Of a stretch of 64,000 nt of DNA, positions 25,476 to 35,900 are shown one piece after another. Both the position numbers and the translations under genes were made by a program. This stretch comes from Frankia sp. AgB32 (GTDB lineage Bacteria > Actinomycetota > Actinomycetes > Frankiales > Frankiaceae): contig NZ_JALKFX010000010.1 in the NCBI RefSeq assembly GCF_023243045.1, forward strand, positions 32,008-96,007. The letters are read 5' to 3'. The first letter of the stretch is position 1. Each line of letters opens with the position of its first letter. A model generated the notes under the pieces. The model ran no database searches. It saw only the letters and a program-made list of their open reading frames with translations, and was not told the origin of the DNA.

Positions 25476-28091
25476 ATGCGGTCGGATTCCGGTGGTCGGC
25501 TGGTCGTCGTCGGCAACGGCATGGTCGGCCAGCGGTTCGTCGAGGCGCTGCGGGAACGCGACGTCGAGCGCCGCTGGCAGGTCACCGTGCTCGGCGAGGA
25601 ACCACGCCGCGCCTACGACCGGGTGGCGCTGTCGTCCTACTTCGACGGCGTCGACGCGGCCGCGCTGGACCTGGTCGCGGACGGCTGTTACGACGGCCGT
25701 GACTACGTCCTGCATCTCGACGAGAGCGTCAGCGCCATCGACCGGGTGGCCCGCACCGTGACCACCGGCCGCGGGCGGACCCTCGGCTACGACGCGCTCG
25801 TGCTGGCGACGGGCTCGGCGCCGTTCGTCCCGCCGGTGACCGGCGCCGACCTGCCCGGCTGCTTCGTCTACCGGACCCTCGACGACCTCGACGCCATCCG
25901 CGCCGCGGCGCTGCGGGCGACGGCCCGGGAGCGTCCCGACGGCGGCGCCGCGCCGGTGGGCCTCGTCGTCGGCGGCGGGCTGCTCGGCCTGGAGGCGGCC
26001 CGCGCGCTGCGGCTGCTCGGCCTGTCGGTGCATGTGGTGGAGATGGCGCAGCGGCTGATGCCGTTGCAGGTCGACGAGGGCGGCGGGGCGCTGCTGCGCC
26101 GGCTCGTCGAGGAGCTCGGCGTGACCCTGCACCTGGGCACGTTCGCCGGCGGCCTCACCGCGGCCGCGGGCAAGGCGGGCGGGCCGATGGGCGCGACGTT
26201 GGGCGATGGCACGGAGCTGGCCGCTGACCTGGTGGTCTTCGCCGCCGGGGTGCGCCCGCGCGACCAGCTCGCCCGGGACGCAGGGCTGGCGGTGGGCGCC
26301 CGCGGCGGGGTGGCCGTCGACGCCGGCTGCCGCACGGAGGATCCCGACGTGTACGCGATCGGCGAGTGCGCGTGCGTCGAGGGCCGGGTGTACGGGCTGG
26401 TCGCGCCGGGATATGCGATGGCGACGGTGGTCGCCGAGCGGCTCCTCGGCGGGGACGGCGAGATCGGCGCGGCCGACACGGCGACGAAGCTGAAGCTGCT
26501 CGGCGTCGACGTCGCGAGCTTCGGCGACGCGCTCGCCACCGCCGACGGCGCCCTGGAGGTGACCGTGAACGACCCGGTCACCGGCAGCTACGCCAAACTC
26601 GTCCTGTCCGACGACGCCTCGACGCTGCTCGGCGGGGTGCTCGTCGGGGACGCGTCGAAGTACGCGGCGCTGCGCCCGCTGGTCGGGCGCGCGCTGCCCG
26701 CCGACCCACTGGCGATGCTCGCGCCGGCCGGTGGCGCGGTCGGGGCGGCGGCGCTGCCCGCCGACGCGATGGTCTGCTCCTGCCACGCGCTGACCCGGGG
26801 GGCGATCGACACCGCGATCGACGAGTCGGAGCTGACGACCGTCGCCGAGGTGAAGGCGTGCACGAAGGCGGGCACCGGCTGCGGTTCGTGCGTGCCGATG
26901 CTGTCCACGCTGCTCGCCGAGCGCGGCGTCACGCTCAGCCGGGCGCTGTGCGAGCATTTCGAGTATTCCCGGGTGGAGCTCGCCGACCTCGTCCGGGTCG
27001 AGAACATCACCACGTTCAGCGAGCTGATCGCGCGGTACGGGCAGGGCCGGGGATGTGACGTGTGCAAACCGGCGGTGGCGTCGATTCTCGCGAGTTTCAT
27101 CGGCGGGCACATTCTGGACGGCGAACGCGCGGCCCTTCAGGACACCAACGACGCGTTCCTGGCGAACATCCAGCGCAACGGGACCTATTCGGTGGTGCCG
27201 CGCGTTCCTGGCGGGGAGATAACGCCGGCGCGGCTCATCGCGATCGGTGAGGTCGCCCGGGATTTCGAGCTCTACACGAAGATCACCGGCGGGCAGCGCA
27301 TCGACCTGCTCGGCGCCCGGGTCGAGCAGCTGCCGGCGATCTGGCGGCGCCTCGTCGACGCCGGTTTCGAGTCCGGGCACGCCTACGGCAAGGCGCTGCG
27401 CACGGTGAAGTCCTGCGTCGGGTCGACGTGGTGCCGCTTCGGCGTCGGGGACTCGGTGGCCCTCGCCATCCACCTCGAGCTGCGCTACCGTGGCCTGCGC
27501 GCCCCCCACAAGATCAAGGCCGGGGTGTCCGGCTGCGCCCGGGAGTGCGCCGAGGCCCGGAGCAAGGACGTCGGCGCGATCGCCACCGACAACGGCTGGA
27601 ACCTCTACGTCGGCGGCAACGGCGGGTTCCGCCCCCGCCACGCCGACCTGCTGCTCACCGACGTCGACACCGAGACCCTCATCCGCACGATCGACCGCTT
27701 CCTGCTCTTCTACGTCCGCACCGCCGACCGGCTGCAACGCACCTCGGCGTGGGTCGAGTCGCTGTCCGCCGGTGGCGTCGACGGCCTGGCCTACCTGCGG
27801 TCGGTGCTCGTCGACGACGTGCTGGGCATCGCCGGTGATCTCGACGTGGCGATCGAGCGGCACGTCGCCGGCTACGAGGACGAGTGGGCGGCGGTGCTCG
27901 ACGACCCGGCGCGCCTCGCCCGGTTCGTCTCGTTCGTCAACGCGCCGGACACCCCCGACCCGAGCATCTCGTTCGTCACCGAACGCGACCAGCCACGGCC
28001 GGTACTACTGCCGATGCCGATACCGCGTCCGGCCGTCGCCCCGGAACTCGCCCCGGAACTCGCCGATGCGGCCTTGGACACTGCGCAGTGA
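25476..28091 (+). CDS. nirB: Assimilatory nitrite reductase [NAD(P)H], large subunit
   Basis: 871 residues from ATG 25476 (AGAGG 8 nt upstream); ATG 25425 would add 17 residues but has no ribosome site. Order: FAD/NAD oxidoreductase domain (VVVGNGMVGQRFVE, VGGGLLGLEAARAL), a BFD-like [2Fe-2S] site (MVCSCHALTRGAID, CTKAGTGCGSCVPML), a second Cys pair (GCDVCKP), then the sulfite/nitrite reductase domains. The siroheme/[4Fe-4S] ligands are in CVGSTWC and GCARECAEA. It reduces nitrite to ammonium in the cytoplasm with NirD. Confidence 0.95.
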   Translation: MRSDSGGRLVVVGNGMVGQRFVEALRERDVERRWQVTVLGEEPRRAYDRVALSSYFDGVDAAALDLVADGCYDGRDYVLHLDESVSAIDRVARTVTTGRGRTLGYDALVLATGSAPFVPPVTGADLPGCFVYRTLDDLDAIRAAALRATARERPDGGAAPVGLVVGGGLLGLEAARALRLLGLSVHVVEMAQRLMPLQVDEGGGALLRRLVEELGVTLHLGTFAGGLTAAAGKAGGPMGATLGDGTELAADLVVFAAGVRPRDQLARDAGLAVGARGGVAVDAGCRTEDPDVYAIGECACVEGRVYGLVAPGYAMATVVAERLLGGDGEIGAADTATKLKLLGVDVASFGDALATADGALEVTVNDPVTGSYAKLVLSDDASTLLGGVLVGDASKYAALRPLVGRALPADPLAMLAPAGGAVGAAALPADAMVCSCHALTRGAIDTAIDESELTTVAEVKACTKAGTGCGSCVPMLSTLLAERGVTLSRALCEHFEYSRVELADLVRVENITTFSELIARYGQGRGCDVCKPAVASILASFIGGHILDGERAALQDTNDAFLANIQRNGTYSVVPRVPGGEITPARLIAIGEVARDFELYTKITGGQRIDLLGARVEQLPAIWRRLVDAGFESGHAYGKALRTVKSCVGSTWCRFGVGDSVALAIHLELRYRGLRAPHKIKAGVSGCARECAEARSKDVGAIATDNGWNLYVGGNGGFRPRHADLLLTDVDTETLIRTIDRFLLFYVRTADRLQRTSAWVESLSAGGVDGLAYLRSVLVDDVLGIAGDLDVAIERHVAGYEDEWAAVLDDPARLARFVSFVNAPDTPDPSISFVTERDQPRPVLLPMPIPRPAVAPELAPELADAALDTAQ

Positions 28092-28126
28092 CGTCCTCGG
28101 CCCGGACGTGGAAGGATCCTGACTCG

Positions 28127-28447
28127 ATGTGGACCGCCGTGTGCCGCTACGACGACCTGGTGCCAGAGCGAGGGGTGGCCGCGCTGATCGACGGCGTCCA
28201 GATCGCGCTTTTCCGCGCGCATGACGGCAGCCTGTTCGCCCTCGGTAACCAGGATCCGTTCACCGGCGCGTGGGTGCTCTCCCGCGGCATCGTCGGGACG
28301 AGGGCGGAGTTGCCGACGGTCGCGTCCCCGCTGCACAAGCAGGTGTTCGACCTGCGTACCGGCCGATGCCTGGACGTCGAGGGCGTCGCGGTGCCGGTCT
28401 ACGAGGTCCGGACCCGGGCCGGCTCGGTCGAGGTGAAGGCACCGTGA
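28127..28447 (+). CDS. nirD: Nitrite reductase small subunit (NirD)
   Basis: 106 residues from ATG 28127, 35 nt after nirB. Rieske-like fold without the cluster: FRAHDGSLFALGNQDPFTGA, VASPLHKQVFDLRTGRCLD and VPVYEVRTRAGSVEV follow the family, and the CxH/CxxH ligands are replaced, as in other NirD proteins. It supports NirB. Its stop overlaps the next gene start (GTGA, 28444-28447). Confidence 0.92.
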   Translation: MWTAVCRYDDLVPERGVAALIDGVQIALFRAHDGSLFALGNQDPFTGAWVLSRGIVGTRAELPTVASPLHKQVFDLRTGRCLDVEGVAVPVYEVRTRAGSVEVKAP

Positions 28448-29625
28448 GTCCCGCCGACACCGGCCCCGGCGGCCCGCGCGGGTCGACCGGGGTCGAACCC
28501 CTGGCCGGGTACACGGTCGGGATCACGGCGGCGCGCCGGCGCGAGGAGTTCGGCGCCGCGCTGGAACGCCGTGGCGCCTGCGTGCGCTACGGCCCGGCGA
28601 TCCGGATCGTGCCGCTCGCCGATGACAGCCAGCTGCGCGAGGCGACCGAGCGGTGCCTGACCGCGCCGCTGGACATCGTCGTCGCCACCACCGGGATCGG
28701 TTTCCGCGGCTGGATGGACGCCGCCGATGCCTGGGACCTCGCCGAACCGCTGAGCAAGGCGATGGACGGCGCGGTCCTGCTCGCCCGCGGTCCGAAGGTG
28801 CGGGGCGCGATCCGCGCCTGCGGGCTGCGCGAGACCTGGTCACCGGCGTCGGAGTCGTCGAACGAGGTGCTGGAGCACCTCATCGAGAAGTACGACCTCA
28901 CCGGGCGGCGCATCGCCGTCCAACTGCACGGCGAGCCGCTGCCCGACCTCGTCGAGACGCTGCGCCTCGCCGGCGCGGACGTCATCGAGGTGCCTGTGTA
29001 CCGGTGGACCGCGCCGGACGACCTGGTCCCGCTGCGGCGCCTCATCGACGCCGTCGCCACCACCGAACTCGACGCGGTCGCGTTCACCAGCGCGCCGGCG
29101 GCGATCAGCTTCCTGCGCGCCGCGGACGAGCAGGGCCTGCGCGACGCCGTCCGCGAGGCACTGCTCGGCCCGGTCGTCATCGCCTGTGTCGGGCCGGTGA
29201 CCGCCGGCCCGCTGCTCGCCCAGGGCCTGCCCGTGATCCAGCCACCGCGGGCCCGTCTCGGCTCGCTGGTCCGCGAGATCGTCGAGCAGATCCCCCGCCG
29301 CCGCGGCCGGATCCTGCCCGTCGCCGACGGCTGGCTGGACATCCGCGGCCAGGCCGTGGTCGTCGACCACGAACGGGTCGTGCCGCTCAGCCGCACCGCG
29401 ATGGCGCTGCTGCGCCGCCTCGCCGTCCAGCCCGGCCACGTCGTCACCCGCCGCGAGCTGCTGCCCCCCGGCGGCGGCGACGAGCACGCCGTCGAGGTCG
29501 CCGTCGGCCGCCTGCGCAGCGCCCTCGGCGACCCGCGCCTCATCCAGACCGTCGCCAAGCGCGGCTACCGCCTCGCCTTCGACCCCGAACGCAGCGCCGT
29601 CGACCCGGCCGACTGGCGCTACTGA
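28444..29625 (+). CDS. nnaR: NnaR-type regulator: uroporphyrinogen-III-synthase-like domain plus winged helix
   Basis: 393 residues from GTG 28444, coupled to nirD. Residues about 20-280 are a HemD fold (YTVGITAARRREEFGAAL, VVATTGIGFRGWMD, AVQLHGEPLPDLVETL, VAFTSAPAAISFL). Residues about 295-385 are an OmpR-type winged helix (VPLSRTAMALLRRLAVQPG, VEVAVGRLRSALGDPRLIQT, VAKRGYRLAF). This architecture is that of NnaR, which with GlnR activates narK, nir and nas genes in Streptomyces and mycobacteria. Whether the HemD part still makes siroheme precursor is unclear. Confidence 0.85.
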   Translation: MSPADTGPGGPRGSTGVEPLAGYTVGITAARRREEFGAALERRGACVRYGPAIRIVPLADDSQLREATERCLTAPLDIVVATTGIGFRGWMDAADAWDLAEPLSKAMDGAVLLARGPKVRGAIRACGLRETWSPASESSNEVLEHLIEKYDLTGRRIAVQLHGEPLPDLVETLRLAGADVIEVPVYRWTAPDDLVPLRRLIDAVATTELDAVAFTSAPAAISFLRAADEQGLRDAVREALLGPVVIACVGPVTAGPLLAQGLPVIQPPRARLGSLVREIVEQIPRRRGRILPVADGWLDIRGQAVVVDHERVVPLSRTAMALLRRLAVQPGHVVTRRELLPPGGGDEHAVEVAVGRLRSALGDPRLIQTVAKRGYRLAFDPERSAVDPADWRY

Positions 29626-29665
29626 CCCCGGCCGGAGTGAGCGCGGCGGACGGAACGGGCCAGCC

Positions 29666-29824
29666 CAGGAGGCCGTCGCCCTTCGCCGTCAGCTCGCCGC
29701 CGAGCAGCCCGACGTCCACCGCCCCGACCTCGTCGCATGGCTCACCAACCTGGCAGACACCCTCCGAATACTGGGCCGCCACGACGACGCGCGGTCCATC
29801 GAGAACGAGCGGGATGCCCGGTGA
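29666..29824 (+). pseudogene. TPR-protein C-terminal fragment
   Basis: Open frame of 52 codons ending in TGA with one tetratricopeptide unit: QEAVALRRQLAAEQPDVHRP, LVAWLTNLADTLRILGRHDD, ARSIENERDAR. It matches the long TPR arrays common in Frankia-like genomes. No start codon or preceding repeats are present between it and nnaR, so it is a relic. Confidence 0.7.
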
Positions 29825-29944
29825 TCCCAGGGCGAGCGCCGAACGGCCAGCGGCCAGCGCCGTCAGCCAACGTCGGGATCTACTGCTCCGCCGAAGCCCG
29901 GCAGAGGGGGCGTGACTGCGGGTGGCCGCCGTTAGGCTGGGGCT

Positions 29945-31137
29945 GTGGCCGGGACGTTTGCCTACGCGGTCAGGAGGCGGGCCGCGCCGGGTGCCAGCTT
30001 CCTCGGCCGGGTGGGGCGTGGCGCGCTGGTGGAGTCCCTCTATCTGATCACCGCCCCGGTGAGTGCCGCGGCGGGACTGCTGCTGGTTCTTGGCGGGCTG
30101 TGCGTCGCGGCGGCTGGTCTGCTGGTGCCGGGCCGGTCGCGGGTCGTGGCTGGGGTCGCGGCGCCAGTGCGGTGGGCGGCCAGAGTGGAGTGGCGGCGGA
30201 TCGGACGGGTCCGCTCGGCGGCTGCCGGTGACGGGTCCGGCGGGCAGCGGTCGAGGCCGGTCGGGGCCACCGATGCTGCGGATCCGGGGTTGTGGCTCGG
30301 GCTGGCGCACGCGCTGGTGCTGCTGCCGGTCGCGCTGGTCACGGCGACGGCGACGGTGCTGTGGTGGGTCGTCGGCGTCGGTGCCGCGACGACGGCTGTG
30401 CGCAACTGGGGTGAGCCAGCCACGGTGATGTCGCCCATGACTCTGAGCGCGGGGGGCGCGCAGTCCCACATCGATGTGAGCCTGGGCCTGACGTCGCCGA
30501 CCGAGCGGATGGCCTTCGGCACCGTCCTGGGGCTGCTGTTGCTGGTGGTGCTGCCGCTGGTGCCGCTACCACATCGCGAAGGGTGCGATCGCCGCGCTGA
30601 TGCTGGCCGTGTTCCTCGCGCTGACCGTTCTGCTGTGGCGCGGGTTCCTGCGGGCGGGAAAGGCGTCGACCCGGGGCGTTCTGGGCTCGGCCGGCGTCCT
30701 CTCGGTGGCATCCGCGCTGGTCTCGCTGGCGGCGGTGATGGCCAACATCCAGGGCACGGTGACACCGTTCGCCTCGCTGTTCCCCATGCTGACCGAAGAC
30801 GGCGGCGACCCGCCGTTCGCCGCCGCGCTCACCGAGGCCCGCCAGCAGCTCGCGGACCCGGCGGGCCCCGGTGCGCGGACTTCGTCGGCCATCGACGCGA
30901 TGACCGACGAGTTCGCCCGCTACCACGTGGTGATGGCCGTCATCTCCGGCTTCCTCGCCGTCGTCGCCGTCGGGGTGGCCGTGCTGCTGTGGCGGAGGTT
31001 CGCGGCCACCGCCAGCGCCGACCGGCGCGCTGACGGTGCTGCTGGCCGTCCTGCTGGTCATCCACTGCGCGGCGAACGTGTCCGTCGCCGCCGACCCGGC
31101 ACCGGCACTGGCCCGGGCTCTCAACGGCGGCCTGTGA
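29945..31137 (+). pseudogene. Decayed sensor-domain/membrane protein gene with two frame breaks
   Basis: From GTG 29945 the frame codes a putative sensor domain with paired membrane helices (ESLYLITAPVSAAAGLLLVL, LVLLPVALVTATATVLWWVV, AFGTVLGLLLLVVLPLV). Near 30565 the coding signal jumps to another frame: RYHIAKGAIAALMLAVFLAL, then TVLLWRGFLRAG, a helix pair typical of a different membrane protein. Near 31025 it jumps again to LTVLLAVLLVIHCAANVSVA and stops at 31137. After each jump the old frame turns Arg-rich. Either two frameshifts plus a fusion, or sequencing errors. Confidence 0.7.
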
Positions 31138-31159
31138 CCGGCTGGCCGCGCGTGTCGGG

Positions 31160-32611
31160 TCAGCCCGTGGTGGTCACGAGTTCCCGGGCGGGCGCCGGCG
31201 CCGGCTCTCCGGCGGCCTCCAGGCCGCCGCGGCGCAGGTAGAACCACCAGGTCACGACGGCCATGAGGATGAACAGGCCGATGTAGGTCCACAGCGCGGG
31301 GGCGATCGTCCTGTACGCCTTGTTCGACTGGGCGTAGATGATCGGCACCAGGAATCCGCCGAACGCGCCGACCGCGGAGCAGATGCCGAGCGCGCCCGCG
31401 GCCTCCTTGCGGGCACGGCGCATCGTCGTCTCGTCGCCACCGAGTTCCCGGCCGCGCCGGGCGAAGATCGCCGGGATCATCCGGTAGGTCGAGCCGTTGC
31501 CGATGCCGCTGGCGAGGAACAGCAGCATGAACGACGCGAAGAACAACCCGAAGTTCGGATGGTCGAGGATCTTTCCCTTCGGGCCGATCGACGCCACCGC
31601 ACCGAGACCGCCGAGGGTCATCGCTGCGAACGCGGCGACGGTCACCCGGGCGCCGCCGATGCGGTCGCCGAGCCAGCCGCCGAACGGGCGGGCCAGCGAA
31701 CCGACGAACGCGCCGACGAATCCGTAGCTGAGCGCCACGTCCGCCCGGTCAAACAGCGCCGGGTTTTTCAGCAGCGCGGGAAACGCCGTGGAATACCCGA
31801 TGAACGAGCCGAACGTGCCGATATAGAGAAAGGACATGACCCAGGTGTGGCCGCGCTTCGCCGCGGACGCGGTCGCGCCGTAGTCGGCACGGGCTTCGCT
31901 GAGGTTGTCCATGAACAGCAGCGCGCCGACGGCGGCGATGATGGCCAGCGGAATGTAGATCAGGCCGATCCGGCCGAGCGCCGCGCCGGTGCCCGCGGCG
32001 ATCATGGTGGCGCCGAGTTTCTGGATCACGGCGACGCCGAGGTTGCCGCCGGCCGCGTTCAGCCCGAGCGCCCAACCCTTCTCGCGTTCCGGGAAGAAGA
32101 AGGAGATGTTCGTCATCGACGAGGCGAAGTTCCCACCGCCCACGCCGGCGACCGCGGCGATGACCAGCAGCGAGCCGAAGGACAGCTCGGGATGGCGGAC
32201 CGCCCACATCATCAGCCCGCACGGGACGACCAGCAGCAGCGCGGAGAAGATCGTCCAGTTCCGCCCGCCGAACGTCGGCACGGCGAAGGTGTAGGGCAGG
32301 CGCAGAAAGGCGCCCACGCCGGAGGGCACGGCGACGAGCCAGAGCTGCTGGTCGGTGGTGAGCGAGAACCCGGCGGGCCCGGGGCCGCCGTGGGAGTTCG
32401 CGCCCATCTTGACGACCAGGATGCTCCACATGACCCACACGGAGAACCCGAAATGCTCCGCGATCACGGACCAGAAGAGATTACGGCGGGCTATGCTCCG
32501 GCCGCGGCTCTGCCAGAATCCCGCGTCCTCGGGATTCCATTCGTCGATCCACCGGCCTGATCGGTGGACGCGCCGGCGGGAGTGCGCGTCGTCCGCGGCG
32601 GGAGTACTCAT
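31160..32611 (-). CDS. narK: Nitrate/nitrite transporter, NarK/NasA MFS family
   Basis: 483 residues from ATG 32611 with GAGGAG 8 nt upstream. Twelve membrane helices. Nitrate signatures are clear: GVGGGNFASSMTNISFFFP, EKGWALGLNAAGGNLGVA, and in the second half FASFMLLFLASGIGNGSTYR. The N-terminal cytosolic part WIDEWNPEDAGFW is typical of actinobacterial NarK. It imports nitrate for the adjacent nitrate reductase, divergent across a 363-bp control region. Confidence 0.93.
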   Translation of the reverse strand: MSTPAADDAHSRRRVHRSGRWIDEWNPEDAGFWQSRGRSIARRNLFWSVIAEHFGFSVWVMWSILVVKMGANSHGGPGPAGFSLTTDQQLWLVAVPSGVGAFLRLPYTFAVPTFGGRNWTIFSALLLVVPCGLMMWAVRHPELSFGSLLVIAAVAGVGGGNFASSMTNISFFFPEREKGWALGLNAAGGNLGVAVIQKLGATMIAAGTGAALGRIGLIYIPLAIIAAVGALLFMDNLSEARADYGATASAAKRGHTWVMSFLYIGTFGSFIGYSTAFPALLKNPALFDRADVALSYGFVGAFVGSLARPFGGWLGDRIGGARVTVAAFAAMTLGGLGAVASIGPKGKILDHPNFGLFFASFMLLFLASGIGNGSTYRMIPAIFARRGRELGGDETTMRRARKEAAGALGICSAVGAFGGFLVPIIYAQSNKAYRTIAPALWTYIGLFILMAVVTWWFYLRRGGLEAAGEPAPAPARELVTTTG

Positions 32612-32974
32612 GATATGGCTCCTCGGGCCAGCCCTGCATACGTCGGGGGAACTAGCCGCAGACGTTAGGGATCAGGTGTTTCGCCGCCGCCAGCCCGGCG
32701 ATTACGGCAACGGAAAACACTTCTCTCCAGCCGCTGGTCGGCGTTGTGAGCTGCCCCGCCGGCCGCCTCCGGACATTACCCTTGGGACACGTCCCGCGGG
32801 GTACCCGGACATGTCACGGCGTTGTTTCACGCGTAGCACCGTGATCGGCTTCCGACCGTGCGCGTCCCGTCATGGACGTCCGGCGCCGATGTGACCTCCA
32901 GGAAACGCGGCGATTTTACGGTGGGCACAGCGGCCGGCCGCGTCCGCCGGCACGCAGCCTATCCGGAGGAAGTG
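32612..32974. promoter_or_regulatory. Divergent narK / nitrate reductase control region
   Basis: Shared upstream region of two genes that should be induced together under nitrogen limitation. At 32813-32828 the minus strand reads GAAACAACGCCGTGAC, the inner b-a half-site pair (GAAAC-N6-GTNAC) of the GlnR consensus. Outer half-sites are poor. NnaR would be expected to bind here too. No gene seen. Confidence 0.45.
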
Positions 32975-35900
32975 ATGTCGGCGTCTCAGCCCAGCTCCGA
33001 CGCAGGCTCCCGACCCATCGTGACGGGGCAGGTCAGATCGGTCTGCTCGTACTGCGGCGTCGGCTGCGGGATGGTCCTCGACGTCGAGTCCGGCCCGGAC
33101 GGTCGCGGCCGGCTGCGCAAGGTCACCGGCGACAGGGCGCATCCGGCCAACGGCGGGCGGCTGTGCACGAAGGGCTCGACCAGTGCCGAGATGCTGGCCG
33201 CGCCCGGCCGACTGGGCACCGCCCGCATCCGCGACGAACGCGGCGGCGAGCCCGTCGACGTCGCCCTCGACGACGCGATCGCCTCGGTCGGCCAGCGCCT
33301 GCGAGCGATCATCGACGAACACGGCCCGGACGCCGTCGCCCTCTACGTGTCGGGTCAGATGACGCTGGAGGCGCAGTACCTGGCGAACAAGCTCGCGAAG
33401 GGCTTCATCGGCACGAACCAGATCGAGTCGAACTCCCGGCTGTGCATGGCCAGCGCGGGCAGTGGCTACAAGCTCTCCCTCGGCGCGGACGGCCCGCCCG
33501 GCTCCTACGACGACCTCGACCACGCCGACGTCTTCCTGGTCATCGGCGCGAACATGGCGGACTGCCATCCCATCCTGTTCCTGCGGATGATGGAACGGGT
33601 CCGCGCCGGCGCGAAGCTGATCGTCGTCGACCCGCGCCGGACCGCCACCGCGGCGAAGGCCGACCTGTTCCTCCAGGTCCGCCCGGGTACCGACCTCGCC
33701 CTGCTCAACGGACTGCTGCACCTGCTGGCCGACGCCGGCCACCTCGACGAGGAGTTCATCGCCGAGCACACCGAAGGCTGGGCGACGATGGCGCCCCTGC
33801 TCGCCGACTACCCGCCGGCCACCGTGGCCGAGCTGACCGGCATCGCCGAGGACGACCTGCGCCGCGCCGCCGAGTGGATCGGCACCGCGAACACCTGGAC
33901 GAGCTGCTGGACGATGGGCCTCAACCAGTCCACCCACGGCACCTGGAACACCAACGCCCTGGTCAACCTGCACCTGGCCACCGGCGCGATCTGCCGGCCG
34001 GGCAGCGGGCCGTTCTCGCTCACCGGCCAGCCCAACGCGATGGGCGGCCGGGAGATGGGCTACATGGGCCCCGGCCTGCCCGGGCAGCGCTCGGTGCTCG
34101 TCGACGCCGACCGTGCCTTCGTCGAACAGCGCTGGGGCCTGCCGCCGGGCCGGCTGCGCACCGACGTCGGCAAGGGCACCGTGGAAATGTTCCAGCGGAT
34201 GGCCGACGGCGACATCCGCGCCTGCTGGATCATCTGCACCAACCCGGTCGCGTCCGTCGGCAACCGGGCAACGGTGCTCGCCGGTCTCGCCGCCGCCGAC
34301 CTCGTCGTCGCCCAGGACGCCTACGCCGACACCGAGACGAACGTGCACGCCGACGTGCTGCTGCCGGCCGCGATGTGGGCCGAGACCGATGGCATCATGA
34401 TCAACTCGGAGCGGAACCTGACGCTGACCCGCCAGGTCGTCGACCCGCCGGGCGACGCGCTGCCCGACTGGGTGCTCATCGCCCGCGTCGCCGCCGCGAT
34501 GGGTTACGGCGAGGCGTTCGACTATGCCAGCGCCGAGGACGTCTTCGCCGAGATCCGCGGTTTCCACAACCCGCAGACCGGCTACGACCTGCGCGGCGTC
34601 AGCTACGACCGGCTGCGCGAGGGCCCGGTGCAGTGGCCGGCGCCGCCCGACTGCGGGCCGCGCAACCCCATCCGCTACCGCAACGACGGGGTGAGCCAGA
34701 CCCTGCTGACCCGCGCGGACGGCACCCGGCCCGCCCTGGTGTTCCCCACGCCGAGCGGACGCGCCGTCTTCCACCCCCGCCCGCACCTGCCACCCGCCGA
34801 ACTGCCCGACGACGACCATCCGTACGTGCTGAACACCGGCCGGCTGCCGCACCAGTGGCACACCCTGACCAAGACCGGCCGGGTCGCCCGGCTCAACCGG
34901 CTCGACTCCGGTCCGTTCGTCGAGATCCACCCGGCCGATGCCGAGCCGCTCGGCATCTCCGACGGCGACCGGGTGGAGATCGCCTCCCGGCGCGGCCGGG
35001 CGGTGCTTCCGGCGGTGGTGACCGACCGGGTCCTGCCCGGCTGCTGCTTCGCTCCGTTCCACTGGAACGACCTGTTCGGCGCCGACCTTGCCGTCAACGC
35101 CGTCACCAACGACGCCGTCGACCCGATCTCCTTCCAGCCCGAACTGAAGGTCGCCGCCGTCGCCCTCACCAGGGTGGACACCCCCGCCGAGGCCGCAGCG
35201 CCCACGCTGCCCAGGACCCACCCGGCGCCCGGGTCGGTGCCCGCCCCGGCCGGTGCGCCGTCCGCGCGGGGTCAGGAGGTGCCGAGCGCGAGGATGCCGA
35301 ACGCGGCCGGGGCCCTCGGCGACCTGCTCGGGCTCGACCTGACCCCGCCGCCGCTCACCGATCCGCAACGCCGCTACCTGGCCGGTTTCCTCACCGCGCT
35401 CGCCGCCGCACCGCCGGCCACCACCGGGACGCCCACTCCACGGCTGCCCGACGACGCGCCGTTCGAGCCGGCCGCCGGCTGGTGGGTCAACGGCTTCCTG
35501 GCCGGCGCCGCCGCACCCGCGCACCACTCCCCCGGCTCCTCCCCCGACCGCTCCCCCGGGGCCGGCGGCGACGGTGACGGCGGGTCCGGACCGGCGGACC
35601 CGGCGACGCGGGTGGTGCAGGTGCTCTGGGCGTCGCAGACCGGCAACGCGCAGGAGGCCGCCGGCGCGGTGCGCGGCCGACTGGCCGACGCCGGCTGGTC
35701 GCCGCGGCTGCGCCCGATGGACGCACCGGCCGCGGACGTGCTCGGCGAACCCGGCGACCTGCTCGTGGTGACCAGCACGTTCGGTGACGGCGACGCCCCG
35801 GACAACGGCGCGGCCTTCTGGGACACCCTGAGCGCCGAGGACGCTCCCCGCCTGGACGGCCGCAGGTTCGCCGTGGTGGCCCTCGGCGACTCCAGCTACG

